From Adineta ricciae (lineage: Eukaryota; Rotifera; Eurotatoria; Adinetida; Adinetidae), in assembly GCA_905250025.1 (NCBI GenBank), contig CAJNOJ010000145.1, forward strand, positions 62,001 through 126,000: a DNA stretch of 64,000 nt, written 5' to 3'. The notes beneath the pieces were generated by a model. The model was not told the origin of the DNA and made no database searches. It saw only the letters and a list, made by a program, of their open reading frames with translations. Below, piece by piece: positions 41,927-54,132 of this stretch; position 1 is the stretch's first letter; each line of letters begins with the position of its first letter. A program made the translations under genes and the position numbers.

Positions 41927-44227
41927 AATGTCATTTTGTGTGATATCATAATACAATATTCTGACACATGAAAGTGTTCGATCTAGTTTAGTATCAAATA
42001 CGATTGAAAAGATGATGGATTAGATACATTAGTTAGAAGAACATGTTCATATGAAACTATTTGATATCGACCCTTTCAGTATTAAGATAAAAGTTATTTT
42101 TCAACGAATTCTCAATCATTCTCCTTTTGCTCTGACAATCCATTTTTCTTCGTTGAATTTTTATACTGAACCCTGGCGCTAGTATATCCGATAGATAGAT
42201 GGAGATGGAGATAAGCGACTGACAATGAGAATGAAGCGTTTTCTTTAATTTATCATTAAATGTTAATTATACAGGACACGAAGATTAAAACGAGTATCAT
42301 CAAGAGATTTACGTGCGCAGACCATATTATATTAAATCAACAACAAGTCACGCATGTTTGGATCTTTATTTAATTGAAAAGGCGAACGACATGAAAGATA
42401 ATTTCTGAATAGAATCGCTTTATGTTGATCATTATGAGATAGATCATCGAAATATTCACCATATTATTCTGTTTAATCTGCTTATTTTAAAAATGTGATT
42501 ATTGATAAAGAAATGACTTTGCATCGAATGATGAATATTCTTTTTCAACCTCTGATGGATCAAGACAGAGTTTACATCGATATCAATGAATAGGACGTCA
42601 AAATCGTATTTGACTGTGTTGGAAAATAACAACAGGATCAATAAACAGGCAAAGAATGCATTAATTCGTACAAACATTATTTTAAATGTTGTGCCTATTC
42701 AAAATTGCAAAGCATGTGTATAAGAAGCCTAAGTTGACCTTATTTTCCCTTTCGACTAAGTACATTGACTGCACCCAATCGCGAAGGAAAGAGACTCCAG
42801 ACAGTCTCGTGCTTTCTATCGCGAAGTGTTTTTGCAGGAAAGCAAAATACGCACTTTGTCGGACAACAAAAAAATGCCGCCAGCAATTCAATTCGAGTTT
42901 TCTTTTTATTAAAATCTACGAGGTGAACAGAGGTATGATGATGAATTGAAAAAATAAATCAATAGACATTTTACCTCAGGTTCGAAATCAGTTTTCTTTT
43001 CTTTTCTCATTTGAAATTCAATCTTTACAATACAAAAATGTTAAAACCAAACGAGAAAATTCAGTGGTACTATTGATTTATTTTTTACTTTCTTCATTTG
43101 AATAAAGATATCATACGAAACAATTTCTCGTTTCACATTTTTATAGCAAAACAAAAACATGAAAAGAGAACAGAAGAACGAATGAAAGATCTTCACGGGG
43201 ATTTGGATGACAGAATTGGTCGTGCAGATGATGAGGCGAGTAGAATTTGATTGGTACTAAATACTGATAAACCAAGTCCAAAGAGGGACATCAAAACAGC
43301 TGCACTGAATGATAGACGTTCTTTATTCAACAATGAATTTGTTAAATCATGTTTCTATACAATAAATCAACTATAATGAAGTCGATTCAATCGAACAAAA
43401 GAAATACATACGGGAAATAATTTTGATCCAGTCTTAGTAACAACACTGAATATCATGATGATTGATATTCTCAAAGAGATTTTATCTGGAAATGAAAAGG
43501 AAAGAATGCATTTACGATTTCATTCTCGTTCGTTCTTTCGAAATCATTCGTTGATGAATGATCGTATTATACTTTGTACTTTCGCATCTTGTGAGGATCA
43601 CCCATTGTAATGGAAATCAAAACCCTCAAAACATATTTTACAATCAGAAAGGAAAAAGATGTCGCTCTCATACGATAAGCGAGTGAATAAATCTGAATAT
43701 TTGAAGATCTAGAAAGGGGTTCAGTTTTATTGAATTAGAAAGAACATTGTTTTCAATAAATCAGTTATTAAGCTTTTCGAAAACACATGATTAAGTCCCG
43801 TTTGAAAATAGTATTACTGGTTAATCAATCGGTTTTCTTATCACAGCAAATTGAATTTTGTGAAGGGATTTTAATAAATATAATAACATTGTTTATTGTA
43901 AACATGATTCTGAGCTCTGTACGTATCATTCGATGTTAAAAGAAACAGGACTTTCCTTGGGAGATACTTCCTTCAACTCTGACATGTCATCTTCTCATTA
44001 GATAAGATATAATCTACTACTTGCTGTTTGTACAAAATATGTTTTGTTGTCGCGATTTCAAGTGAAAGGAATTTTTTCCCATGCTGCTATCTAAGCGTGT
44101 CTAGAACTATTTCATACATTAATATCAGTCATAGGTGGTGAAAGTTATAAAATAGTCTTTAGCAATAGAAGTCGGAAGCAGCACCAGCAAAGAACATTCT
44201 ATCTATATCTCCATATTATTAAAAACG
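41927..44227. other. Gene-poor stretch of about 2.3 kb
   Basis: No gene is supported on either strand. Short open frames lack family motifs or consistent splice borders. I see no tandem array, terminal inverted repeats or RNA gene. The last 100 bases are the promoter region of the Ig-domain gene. Confidence 0.45.
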
Positions 44228-46815
44228 ATGAGAGTAACACGAGGTTTATTCTTCGTACTGTTGTTGAATTGGACTCCTTTACAGAAAATCGTAGCAATCC
44301 CAGTGGATGAATTTGAACAAGAAGCTTCCACAACATCAATCTTCTCAACGGATACTACTCAATATAACAGTTCTTATTTCTCTTCATTGCATTATCTGAC
44401 CGCCAGCACTGACTCAACGATTTCATCTACGGATAGTACCGTTAATACTGACTCAACGATTTCATCTACGGACAGTACCGTTAGTACTGACCCAACGATT
44501 TCATCTACGGATAGTACCGTTAGTACTGACCCAACGATTTCATCTACGGATAGTACCGTTAGTACTGACCCAACGATTTCATCTACGGATAGTACCGTTA
44601 GTACTGACCCAACGATTTCATCTACGGACAGTACCGTTAGTACTGACCCAACGATTTCATCTACGGACAGTACCGTTAGTACTGACCCAACGATTTCATC
44701 CACGGACAGTAATCCCATGGCTGCCGAGAGTTCTCTGTTTGATGTTGAAAATTCAACGCAGTTCAATGACACTGACGGTGCGTAACATGTCATAGATAAT
44801 ATTTGATGATTTTCTTAGTTCAAATATCTAAAGCTGATCTTGTTTTATTGAATAGACTCAATAACATCAACATTCGATAAATTAAGTACGATTGATGCAG
44901 TGAAATTGCGAGTTGTTGTTGGTCCTAAAATACTTCAAATACATCGTGGACAGATAACTTATGAGCTAACCTGTACCGTCTACGGTGTCGATGCGAGTAC
45001 ACATATCTACTGGAGTCATGAAGAGCTCTATCGAGTAAAATTCTCAAACAACATCATCGTTTGTCTCAAATAAGGCTCTGTACCTATTGTTTTAGCGTTA
45101 CGTCTTTACCGATAAAGAGATTAAAAGTGCTTCACCTTGGAAAATAACACACAAAACGCATATTACAGTTGTCTTTCCAAATTCTCTGGATAAGTATACA
45201 TGTGTCGCGCGAGATATAAAAGGCAATACTGTCTCCGATACTGTTTCTACGCAAATAGATTCTGATACTCATGATCAAAATTTTGGAAGAGTAAGTTTTG
45301 CATAGAATCGAAATTTATTTGGCTCTTATCCATCGTATAGAGTAGTCTTGGTTTTAAACCTTTGCGCATTATTGCACCGGATACGAATGATAAAGATCAT
45401 GTAGAAATTGAATGTACAGGCGCAGATTCCTACGATGAAAGCAAAATAAAATGGTATTTTAACAATCGGGTAGGTATCTGTTTTAGTTTAAGTGTAATCT
45501 TTTACAAGTTCATTCATATATTTGTATCTTTTCATAATGATTTAAGCGTCTTGTTAATGGGCATCCCTTTTATCCTCGTGGAAAAATTCTTCTTATTGAT
45601 CCAGTTACACCATCACAGTCAGGAAATTATCGTTGTACAATTGGCGATCATCGCTATGTAGAATCCTCTATTACTCTTACATTTTCAAGTAAATAGATAA
45701 AAAAGACGAAATCTAAGTGAAGTTTTTTATTTATAAGAAAAACCAGATGACATTGTTCATCCAGTATTCGATCCGGCGAGTCCATTATCTATTAACGAAG
45801 GAGAAAGTCAATTAATTCGATGTCGATCGGGATATTATTTAGCTTACTGCGTATTCCGTAACGGTCAAAGACTTCCATCGGGCGTCTATCAAAATGGCAA
45901 TATTTTAATGATTACAAATGCAACTTCTCGTTACTCTGGAATGTATAATTGCACGCTAATGAATAATGACGGTAAACTTTTACGGATTCCATATGAAATT
46001 CAAGTGAAACGTAAGCAAACACACAATTTGTCCCGAAGTATGATTAAAATAAAACTAAACTCCTCTATTATCTTTTGTTATTTTTCTTTTGTATGTGGTT
46101 TACCAAAACTAATTGTCCGTCCACAAATCATAGATCTAGTTGAAGGTCAACGACTGATTATCGAATATACAGTTATTGTGAGTGAAGAATGAAAATAATT
46201 ATTTCAAAATGAATACAATTTCTGTTTCTAGTCAGAAGAACCAGTTGAAATAGTTTGGAAGAAATATGTAAATCATAGTTATGAATCAATTTCATCTGCC
46301 TTTATAATCGAATCAGATCGACTTATTCTCCAACGTGCTACATTAGATGTAGTTGGAACTTATCAGGTTATCGTACGTAATTCATATGGTGAAAGTCGAC
46401 AAAATCTACGTATAAATGTAAAACCACGACGTAGTCAACAACGAGAATCTGTTCAAGTAACAATTCAACCAAAGGAAATTATAATTGAAGCTAATGAAAG
46501 AACAATCTTGAACTGTGATGTGAAAGGTGCTCAACAATATCGAGTTACATGGAATAAATTCGCTTATAATACTAGTCTTCCCGATTACGCTCATGTATGT
46601 ATTGAAAATTGAAAACAAACGAAACATCATCATGTGTTTGATTAAAATAGCAACAAGGAAATGATCTGATCATTTTCCCATCCAATGATACACCTACTGA
46701 AACGATGTATTTCGAATGTCAAGTTGATGTATCTGGTGAATCTGTATCATATAATGCTTACGTACAAGTTACCATTGGTAATGGAAAAAGTGAACGAAGT
46801 AATACCAATAAATAA
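44228..46815 (+). CDS. Secreted Ig-domain protein with Ser/Thr-rich repeat stalk
   Basis: Exons 44228-44777, 44856-45034, 45096-45290, 45341-45469, 45547-45688, 45738-46177, 46232-46594 and 46651-46815 join in phase to 720 residues. A signal peptide (MRVTRGLFFVLLLNWTPLQ) is followed by eight copies of a 13-residue Ser/Thr/Asp repeat, then about five Ig-like domains. These show the typical Cys, Trp and Y-x-C pattern: ELTCTVYG with IYWSHEE and DKYTCVA; VEIECTG with IKWYFNN and GNYRCTIG; IRCRSGY with GMYNCTL; VEIVWKKY; and ILNCDVKG with VTWNKF. No C-terminal membrane segment is seen (it ends ERSNTNK), so it is secreted or attached another way. The stretch 46011-46097 looks like an intron with no AG acceptor but stays open. 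Confidence 0.82.
44408..44719 (+). repeat. Eight tandem 39-base coding units
   Basis: Perfectly phased minisatellite in the first exon of the Ig gene. Each 39-base unit encodes TDPTISSTDSTVS or a close variant. Units 1-2 have Ser in place of Pro, unit 1 ends in Asn, and unit 8 ends NPM. The internal units are nearly identical at the DNA level, differing mainly at GAT/GAC, which points to recent unequal exchange. The reverse strand is also open across the array because 39 is a multiple of 3. Confidence 0.95.
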
Positions 46816-47251
46816 CTATTATGAATAATGATGCTCCAGCAGCGTTTGCTTCATTTTGTCTTATTTAACGTGTAATTTGTAAACTTAACGCTTTTCTCAA
46901 ATTTTTTTATGAATCGAACATTCAAGTTTTCTTTTTCTTATATTGAAATGAGTAGATAATGGATTACTACAATCCATCATTGGGAAAGAAAAGAAACGAG
47001 ATTGGTGTCATCGTTCATTGATTAAAATAGATGGAGTTAAATACAATTTTCATCTTGAAAATAATTGAATGAATTTTTCAAATAAAATTCCGATGAAAAG
47101 AAATATTTTCTGAATTAAAATCTGTTGTTTATTAGTTAAAGATAAGAGTCCACATTTTACCAGATTTTATTTGAGAAGAAAAGGATTTGGTTTGGTTGAT
47201 GTCGAATTTGCCTCGGGTGAATTAATCTACTTTGTATTAAAAAAAAACTAA
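46816..47251. other. Intergenic, no gene seen
   Basis: AT-rich spacer of about 440 bases between the Ig gene and the coiled-coil gene; no recognisable coding or RNA feature. Confidence 0.45.
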
Positions 47252-47886
47252 ATGGATTGTCCACATTCATTGGTAGGTAAGTTTAATGAGTCTTTCCATC
47301 TTTCTAACAAATTCAATTGTTTTAAATAGAAAAAGAGAATGTTCTCGAACAAGCCCTTCGAACGTATGAAGAAAGTGAACGTTCATTGAAATCGATCTGC
47401 ATTTCTGTCGAAGAAGAAAATTCTCAATTAGAAAATCAATTGAAAAGCCTTCAAAATCATCACACAAATTTATTAAAACAATATCATTTAGCCAAAGAAC
47501 GTCTTCATCAAATTCGTGGTGAACATGCGCGATTAGCTGAACGACAACTATTTATCGACCAACAAACAAATCAAATTCATCAACGGTTTACTTTCATTTC
47601 TCCATTTTTCAAACATCAAAAGTCTCTTTTTAGTTATCGACAAACTCAATTAGCTTTGAAAAAGATTCTTTCATTTGCTAAAACAACCAATGAAGAATTG
47701 ACTGGTGAAAGTTATTCGACTTTAGGATTGAAATTGATTCCAATCGATGAAGACAAGCGTTCGATGAATGATATCGGAACAAATTATGATCCACCTGCAC
47801 TTTCATCAAAAAGAAGATTAACATCAAGTGAAACTCAACAGAAATATTCAAAAAATAGCTCCTCATCACACAGATCATCAAAGTAA
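47252..47886 (+). CDS. Short coiled-coil protein
   Basis: A small first exon 47252-47276 (donor GTAAGT) joins in phase to 47330-47886, giving 193 residues beginning MDCPHSLVEKENVLEQALR. Residues about 10-85 are a strong coiled coil (heptad pattern in EENSQLENQLKSLQNHHTN and KERLHQIRGEHARLAERQ). The C-terminus is low-complexity and Ser/Lys-rich, ending SSSSHRSSK. No catalytic motif. The choice of the second of two overlapping GT donors is forced by the reading frame. The family is not identified; centrosomal or ciliary coiled-coil proteins look like this, but that is only a resemblance. Confidence 0.65.
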
Positions 47887-48008
47887 AATAAACAATCCTT
47901 TTTTCTTTCTTTGAAAAACTAAATTTCTCAAGAATTGCAATACTTTCTTATCAGATTCTCTCTTTGTAGATTTGTTTATTTTTCTTTATTTATTCGTAAA
48001 CTCGTCGA

Positions 48009-49885
48009 ATGGCCGACGAGATCAATACAGAACTAATTCACCACGACAAAAGATCATCAAATGATGATTCATCACCGAATTATTTGAATGGAAACGACTC
48101 GATCGAAGATGATGCCAATGAAAGTTCTTTCGATCCATTATTAGTTCATGAGGAAAGTTCAAACATTGATTCAAGTCCGGAAATCGACTATCAGGAGAAA
48201 CCAGTCGAACTCAAAGCTCAACGAGAACTTGACGAAGATGAAATCCCACCACCTGTCGTTCCAACTGAACAAACACCGAGTGAAGTTGAAACAACTCATT
48301 CGAGAACAGAATCTGAATCAAGTATAACTGATGATCGTCCATTGACAGAACTGGAAACACCTTATGAACATCATGAAGAAAACGAAACTTCACCTGTGGA
48401 ATTATCGAATGATCAAAGTTCATCAAACAATCATTCATTCGTAGAAATTGAACAATCCCTTGAACTTGCTGAAACTGAACAAGAACAAGAAGTAAATGAA
48501 ATACCAAATGAATCGATAACGGAAGAAGATAATGTTCAAGAAGAAGTACATTTCACCGAAGAAGATTTTCCACCTCTATCTTCACCTGCAATCACAACTG
48601 ATCAAATAAAAGAAGAACAAGAACAACCATTAGCATCAACTATTTTCAAAGAAGAGGAATTTCCACCTTTACCTACACCAGAAGCGACAACAATTGTACA
48701 AACAAAAGAAGAAATCATCTCCTTACCCGAACCGGAAGACATTCTTGGAAATAAAACTTTGATTAAACAAGTAAATAACTCTTCTTGAGAATTCAATTTC
48801 ATCGAACTGTCTTTAGATTATTGAACAAGGAACCCCATCCACACGTCCAACACGAAGTACATTGGCAACTGTTACTTATACATTATCATTAATCGATAAT
48901 TTCACGTCAAATGTTCGTGTTATCGAAACAGTTTCTCATGAAAGTTTCTTTGTTAGTGAATGTGATACAATTCCAGCGATTGATCTCGCAGTTCAATTTA
49001 TGAATCGTGGTGAACGTGCGATTATTGATGCGGATATTCGACATGGTTACGGTGAACTCGGTTATGAAGAAAAACAGATTCCATCAATAAATTCAACAAC
49101 AAATCAATCATATCGAATGAAAATCGATTTAGAACTTATTGATTGGAAAAGTCCACCGAATATTCAATCGTTAACTGTTGATGAAAGACTCTTTTGGGGT
49201 GACAAGAAACGACAAATGGGTAACTTTTACTATCGTCGTCGTGATTATTCCAATGCACTTCAATGTTATCGTGGTGCACTTCGTTTCTTAGATGTCGAAA
49301 CCAATTTGTTAGGAGTTCCTTGTGATGATAATCAACGATCACTTTTAACTGATAGTTACATTCAAGTTCAAAACAATGTTGCACAAGTGAATCTATTTTT
49401 GAATAAATATGAAGCTTGTTTAAATGCAGTGGAAAATGTTTTGAAATACGATTCAAAAAATGTCAAAGCTTTGTTCAGACAAGGCAAAGCGTTATTTGAA
49501 TTAGGAAAATATGATCAAGCACTGCAGCCATTGAAATCATTTGCACAAATTCAACGAGGCAATTCGAATGCTGCCGGTGATTATGATAAAGTGACTGAAA
49601 TGATTACAACTTGTGAAAACAAATTGGCTAATTATCAGAAAAAAGAAAAAGAAATTTATCGTCGTATGTTTCAACCAGCACCACCAACAACAAATCAACA
49701 ACGTCAAACAAAAGTCCAGAAAAAGGTTAGATTTGATTGTTTCATCAAGATCAATCAGATCTCTTTTTCTTTTCTTATAGATTGATAATGCAAGTAGTAA
49801 TACATGGTTGTATATTGGATTGGGAGGTGCAGCACTTGCTGCCATCGGTATTTTTACTTTTATGAAATATCGTAAAACTTCGTGA
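48009..49885 (+). CDS. FKBP8-like membrane-anchored immunophilin (PPIase, TPR)
   Basis: Exons 48009-48770, 48817-49725 and 49781-49885 join in phase to 591 residues. The first ~240 residues are acidic and disordered, with two copies of the word EE(D/E)FPPL (HFTEEDFPPL and FKEEEFPPL). Then comes an FKBP-type domain (about 244-360) starting EDILGNKTLIKQ, with CDTIPAIDLAVQFMNRGERA and HGYGELG, aligned with the degenerate PPIase of FKBP38. TPR helices follow (about 380-530: KRQMGNFYYRRRDYSNALQC, NNVAQVNLFLNKYEACLNAV, ALFRQGKALFELGKYDQAL). The C-terminus is a single membrane anchor (WLYIGLGGAALAAIGIFTFM) with a basic end. FKBP8 sits on the outer mitochondrial and ER membranes and binds Bcl-2 and Hsp90; the same location is inferred here. 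The acidic N-terminus is longer than usual. Confidence 0.88.
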
Positions 49886-50306
49886 ATACGTTAAATCCAG
49901 TGACCGTTCGTTTATTTTTCTTTCTGTTTTGTTCTTTTCTCGTTTAGCATTATTTGTTTGAGTGTGTGCTCCGATGTCCTTTTGTCTTTCGTTTTACTCT
50001 GTATTTTGTATACGAAAGTTTCCTTTCTAATCAAACACCTACAAATAAAAACACTCTAGCAACAAAATTCATAGAACTTTTGTGCATGATCGAGGATATC
50101 ACGGAGTTTAGTCAACAACAGACCGAAGAGAATGATGTACGTTGTTGTATCCAATCATCAAATTCGATGACCTTTTCTTCTCAAATTGAAGCAAAAAGAA
50201 AATTGTACATTGAATGAACTTTCTCGTCTATTATTTAAAGGAAAAACCGGCGACAACATTGTCTGTGATGTCGTTGGTCAATGACCTATAAAAATGATAC
50301 AGAAGG
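49886..50306. other. Intergenic, no gene seen
   Basis: About 420 bases. An 87-codon open frame here has no family resemblance and is not supported. Confidence 0.4.
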
Positions 50307-52226
50307 ATGACATGTCAAAATTCGATGACATCTTCAACGAAATTTGACGCTTTACCTGATTTAGTATTAATTGAGATATTTTCTTATCTCTCATCTTTTC
50401 ATATACTTTTCGGATTTACTTCTCTCAATGAACGACTTACATTATTACTTATTGAAAGAAGATATTTCAGCCGTGTTGATTTATCATCATCGCACTATTT
50501 CCAATTTAACCAAATTATTCAAAGAATTGATTTGAATAGAATCGAGTCGTTGACAATTGATATTAATGCATCACCACTACAAGTATCTTGTTGGCCTTAT
50601 CTACCCCGATTATCCACATTACGATTGTTAGGTGTACGAGAATATAATGATGTGATTACTTTCTTGTTATTACACGCAGCAACATTAACTCATTTGACGA
50701 TTGATACAAGATTTGAAATTGAATCAGTAAGTAAAGTTATAAATATTTTTTTGAGATAGATGTAATCATAAATGGAACTTATCTATACAGCTTTTAATGC
50801 GTCTTTCTTTTTTAAAGAGTGGTGTGACACAGAAATACATTCATCCCAAGTGTGATATAATCTCGATCGTGAAAAATATTATATTTCGTCACTTACATTC
50901 TCTTCGATCGCTTGATTTTGGACCAAATGATTTCAATGGGGTATATGATTGGCGCATAACACATATATCTGCCCGACTTACTTTTCTGCGTGTCTCCTTG
51001 TGGTGGCCGTCCGATGTAGTTCGTCTGATATCAACACCGCCTTTACCGGAAACATTAAAATATTTGTACATCTCTTTAAGTGATATTACATGTGGGATGC
51101 TGTCTCGTCTACCAAATAAACAACAGTTAGCTCCTATGAAACAATTGCGTAGTTTTACATTCATGAAGTCTTTCATATGGAGATTTGACAACGAATTAGC
51201 TTTCATCGAATTATTGACGTGTGAAGATATAATGCCGATGCTGCAACGAGTAAAGTTATCGATAATTCTGAATAACCACGAGTTCGATCGTTTCAAACAA
51301 TGTTCTATTTTCAATGACCATCGATGTATTGATGTTCATTTCGCATTATGTATTGAAGATTACGACAGATGCTTTAATTCGACAGATTTAATTCCACATG
51401 GAAGTTTTTCTTATCCAAAAGAAGTAAGAGGTTCAGCACTGATGGTGAATTATTGGTACAACATTGGATATTCTACAACTGTGTCACTTAGTAGAGTAAA
51501 TTCAAATTTTGAGACTGAAGATCAAATTGATTTTATTGACAAATGTTTTAGAAGTCTCGATACCAATTTGATCGACGTTGGGTGTGGTATACACATCCGT
51601 GGTCTTTTCAAACATTCTATATGATACCACTTTTAAATCAATGCAATCATGAAAGAGAACTATACGCAACGCCTTCATCATTCAATAGCATCTCACCACC
51701 CAATATTTCACCATTACTTCGCTATGTTCCTGTTTCTTCACGAGTTCTTCAAGATAACAAAGGATCCCATGGTGATATTAACACAAACATTCATGTAACA
51801 ATTCCAGCTGATCGTATAGTTGTGACAGATTGTCTCGACAATTTACCCAACTTTTTATATACACCAAATCTTCGTTCTATTCAAATTATTTTCCACCACT
51901 CAGAACCTGTTACCACGATGAATTGGAATTCATTGCGCACATTTTCAATTCTTCCATTGCTGAAATCACTGCGAATAACTATTTACGACTGTAAAACTAT
52001 ACTTGAAGACCAGCATTGTCAATCAATTGTTGAAAAAATACCAATGCTCGTCGATTTTGTCTTTTGCTTTCGAGGACGTACTATACGTGTCCCCAATCAC
52101 GAATATTCTTATATTCATCAGAAGTCGATTAGAAATTTATATCATCATGTATCCATGCTCACTTCCAATCGTCAACATAAGATAGTTATCGAACCAGATG
52201 AATGTGGATTGATGGTCTGGTTATGA
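50307..52226 (+). pseudogene. F-box protein gene with a single frameshift
   Basis: An F-box (about residues 8-50: FDALPDLVLIEIFSYLSSFH, then FGFTSLNERLTLLLIERRYF) begins at ATG 50307 or 50325 and leads into leucine-rich, LRR-like sequence. Exon 1 ends at 50726 (GTAAGT) and exon 2 starts at 50791 after CTATACAG. The frame runs to a stop near 51624, but from about 51560 the natural continuation (FDRRWVWYTHPWSFQTFY...) lies one frame over and stays open to the stop at 52226 with clear family character (LRSIQIIF, LPLLKSLRITIYD). One base appears missing in ACCAATTTGATCG. The single lesion could be a sequencing error or a recent inactivation. F-box proteins recruit substrates to SCF ubiquitin ligases. 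Confidence 0.7.
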
Positions 52227-52713
52227 CTTAAACTCGACTGAATGATTTTTCTCATTGTCTCCTTGCTTTTCAATGTTACCATCGATTGAAATATTGATAG
52301 AATGGTTTTTCTTTGCTCAATAATATCGTTACCTATTAGAACTTTGTCAGTGAACTCCTACGAATAAATTTCGAAACTGAATCTTTACTAATTGTACTCG
52401 AAAATAATTAGATGTATCTTTTATTTTCTGTCGAAAACGAAAAAACATGTGATGATACATCTAAAATAAATTCTGATTATCTTCGTTGTATTGCACCACT
52501 CTATGCATATAAAATGCACGAAATTATACACAATCAAAGATAAACTAAATGGACAGAAAGTTCATGTTCTTTTATCATTCTGTTCACTTCTCCGATGTTG
52601 AATTTATCCAATTCTTTGCTGCAGACCATCCGCTGAGCGTGCTCATTTCTCACTGCACACAATACACTCATAAACTGCAGAAAATTCACGTTTCTTCCAC
52701 AACTGAAAATCGT
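52227..52713. other. Intergenic between convergent genes
   Basis: The 3' flanks of the F-box gene and the RING gene. No coding content seen. Confidence 0.45.
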
Positions 52714-53343
52714 TCAACTCACTCGCGGCTTTCTTTGGCTGCCCACTACAGCAACAACACAGTTTTGGGCCAATTTTACACGACAATCTTCACAATACAC
52801 CCCATCTTTTTTCATTAACTTCAGCATGCACTAAAAAAGCGGATCTCTTCCATTATTTCACACAATTCTAGATTTTACCGTCTTTTGTGTTGTACTAAAC
52901 GGCGCAGATTCTGCCGACGCTGATGAACCAAACGAAGCAGCAACACTATTAGATGTTGGTGGAATAAACGGAGCAGGTTCATCACCATATGTCGAAAGAT
53001 GTAATGAATTGTTTTCTGAAGAAAAACTTGGAGTAAATGCAGCGGGGAAGACGGAGGATGGCACAGCAGGAGTTGGAGCGGCAACCGGCTTCTGCTAAAG
53101 ATTGGAAAAAGATAAAATAGCTTTTAAGAAGGGGAAAAGCCATACTGAACGAATAGAACAACGATCGAAATCGGCGATGATGTTGACTGCCGTGATTTCC
53201 TTGCAGAAACACTCCATTTCCCAATCGTCTTTGTATCGTAACATGGTTCGAAAGCAGTCGATACAGACGAAATGAATGCAATTAAGCATTATATATTTGG
53301 TTTTTGTCTGATAACAAGCGCCACACCTTGTGTCGCTACTCAT
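52714..53343 (-). CDS. Small RING-type zinc-finger protein
   Basis: Exons 53343-53146, 53094-52879 and 52830-52714 join in phase to 176 residues. The N-terminus is a RING-like finger: CGACYQTK, then LNCIHFVCIDCFR (C-x-H-x2-C-x2-C arrangement) and MECFCKE. The middle is a Pro/Ser/Ala-rich disordered linker (APTPAVPSSVFPAAFTPSF). The C-terminus has a second Cys pair (CMLKLMKKDGVYCEDCRVKL), possibly another small zinc site. It is likely an E3 ubiquitin ligase by family, though the last RING pair is C-x-C and so is atypical. Codon use is more GC-rich than its neighbours. Confidence 0.75.
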
Positions 53344-54132
53344 TGACGAGATTTTACTTGAAAAGCTATCTAAAACATCGAAATACCCACTTTTCGTGTG
53401 AAAAAACGATTGGTATTGGGTCGTCGAAGTATGCGACAGTACGAAGAAAAGATAGGGAAGAGTGGATGCTATTTAATGTTGTTAGAGAATAATTTCAAAT
53501 ATATTTCCATGATCATGTGACTGATATTCGTCGCAGATGTCTTTCTCTCGTGTGCGGAGAACGATAAACGAAGGTTTTCCTAACTGAATTATTCTGTTCT
53601 TCTAACCATCGACCATTTGGAATATTTAGTCCATAACTAATGTGTTTCAGTCGTATGCAACACGTGGATGATATTTTTAACCACTTCACTTCACGTTCAT
53701 GTTTTGTAAATATTCATTGGTTTTCCTTGAATTTAGCTTTCGTAAATTAAGTATCAAGACAAAAAGGATTCGAAATGGTTGCCTTCTCTCTCTACAAATA
53801 AAACAAAATGCAACGTTAAAGTTCATTCACAAGCGTTGCGCTCGAGATAAGATATGACTGGGAAAACTTAAACGACTTGTTTCTTCTGCTAATTTCCTGA
53901 AAGCGATGGAATCGTTGAAATCCTCTCGACAAGAAAGCTTGTATAAAATCTTTTTCGATTGATCTTTAACCATGAGTTTTTTTTGACAATATTCAACATC
54001 GAATAAAAAAGTCGTTTATTAAAATGGTTTTTTAATCTCAATCTGTTCTTTTTATTTCAAGTTATTCGAAGAAAAACGATAAGAATACAAAACCAAAACG
54101 AACTACATACAAATAATTACATTAAATAAACA
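53344..54132. other. Intergenic, no gene seen
   Basis: About 790 bases upstream of the RING gene and downstream of the small Ig gene. No recognisable feature. Confidence 0.45.

Noticed and set aside
42680..42950. Candidate short gene or element sharing GGAAAGCAAAATACG with about 36510
   Set aside because: Only a short word is shared; flanks do not align and no terminal repeats or coding signal are seen.
42970..42995. tRNA T-loop-like GGTTCGAAATC
   Set aside because: No acceptor stem, D-loop or anticodon arm can be folded around it.
44408..44719. CRISPR-like regular repeat spacing
   Set aside because: Units are contiguous without unique spacers and are translated in frame; it is a coding minisatellite in a eukaryotic gene.
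44392..44793. Long minus-strand frame over the 39-base repeat
   Set aside because: It is open only because the unit length is a multiple of three; it has no splice or start context and is antisense to a well-supported signal-peptide exon.
49954..50217. 87-codon frame between the FKBP8-like and F-box genes
   Set aside because: No domain and no splice-consistent continuation.
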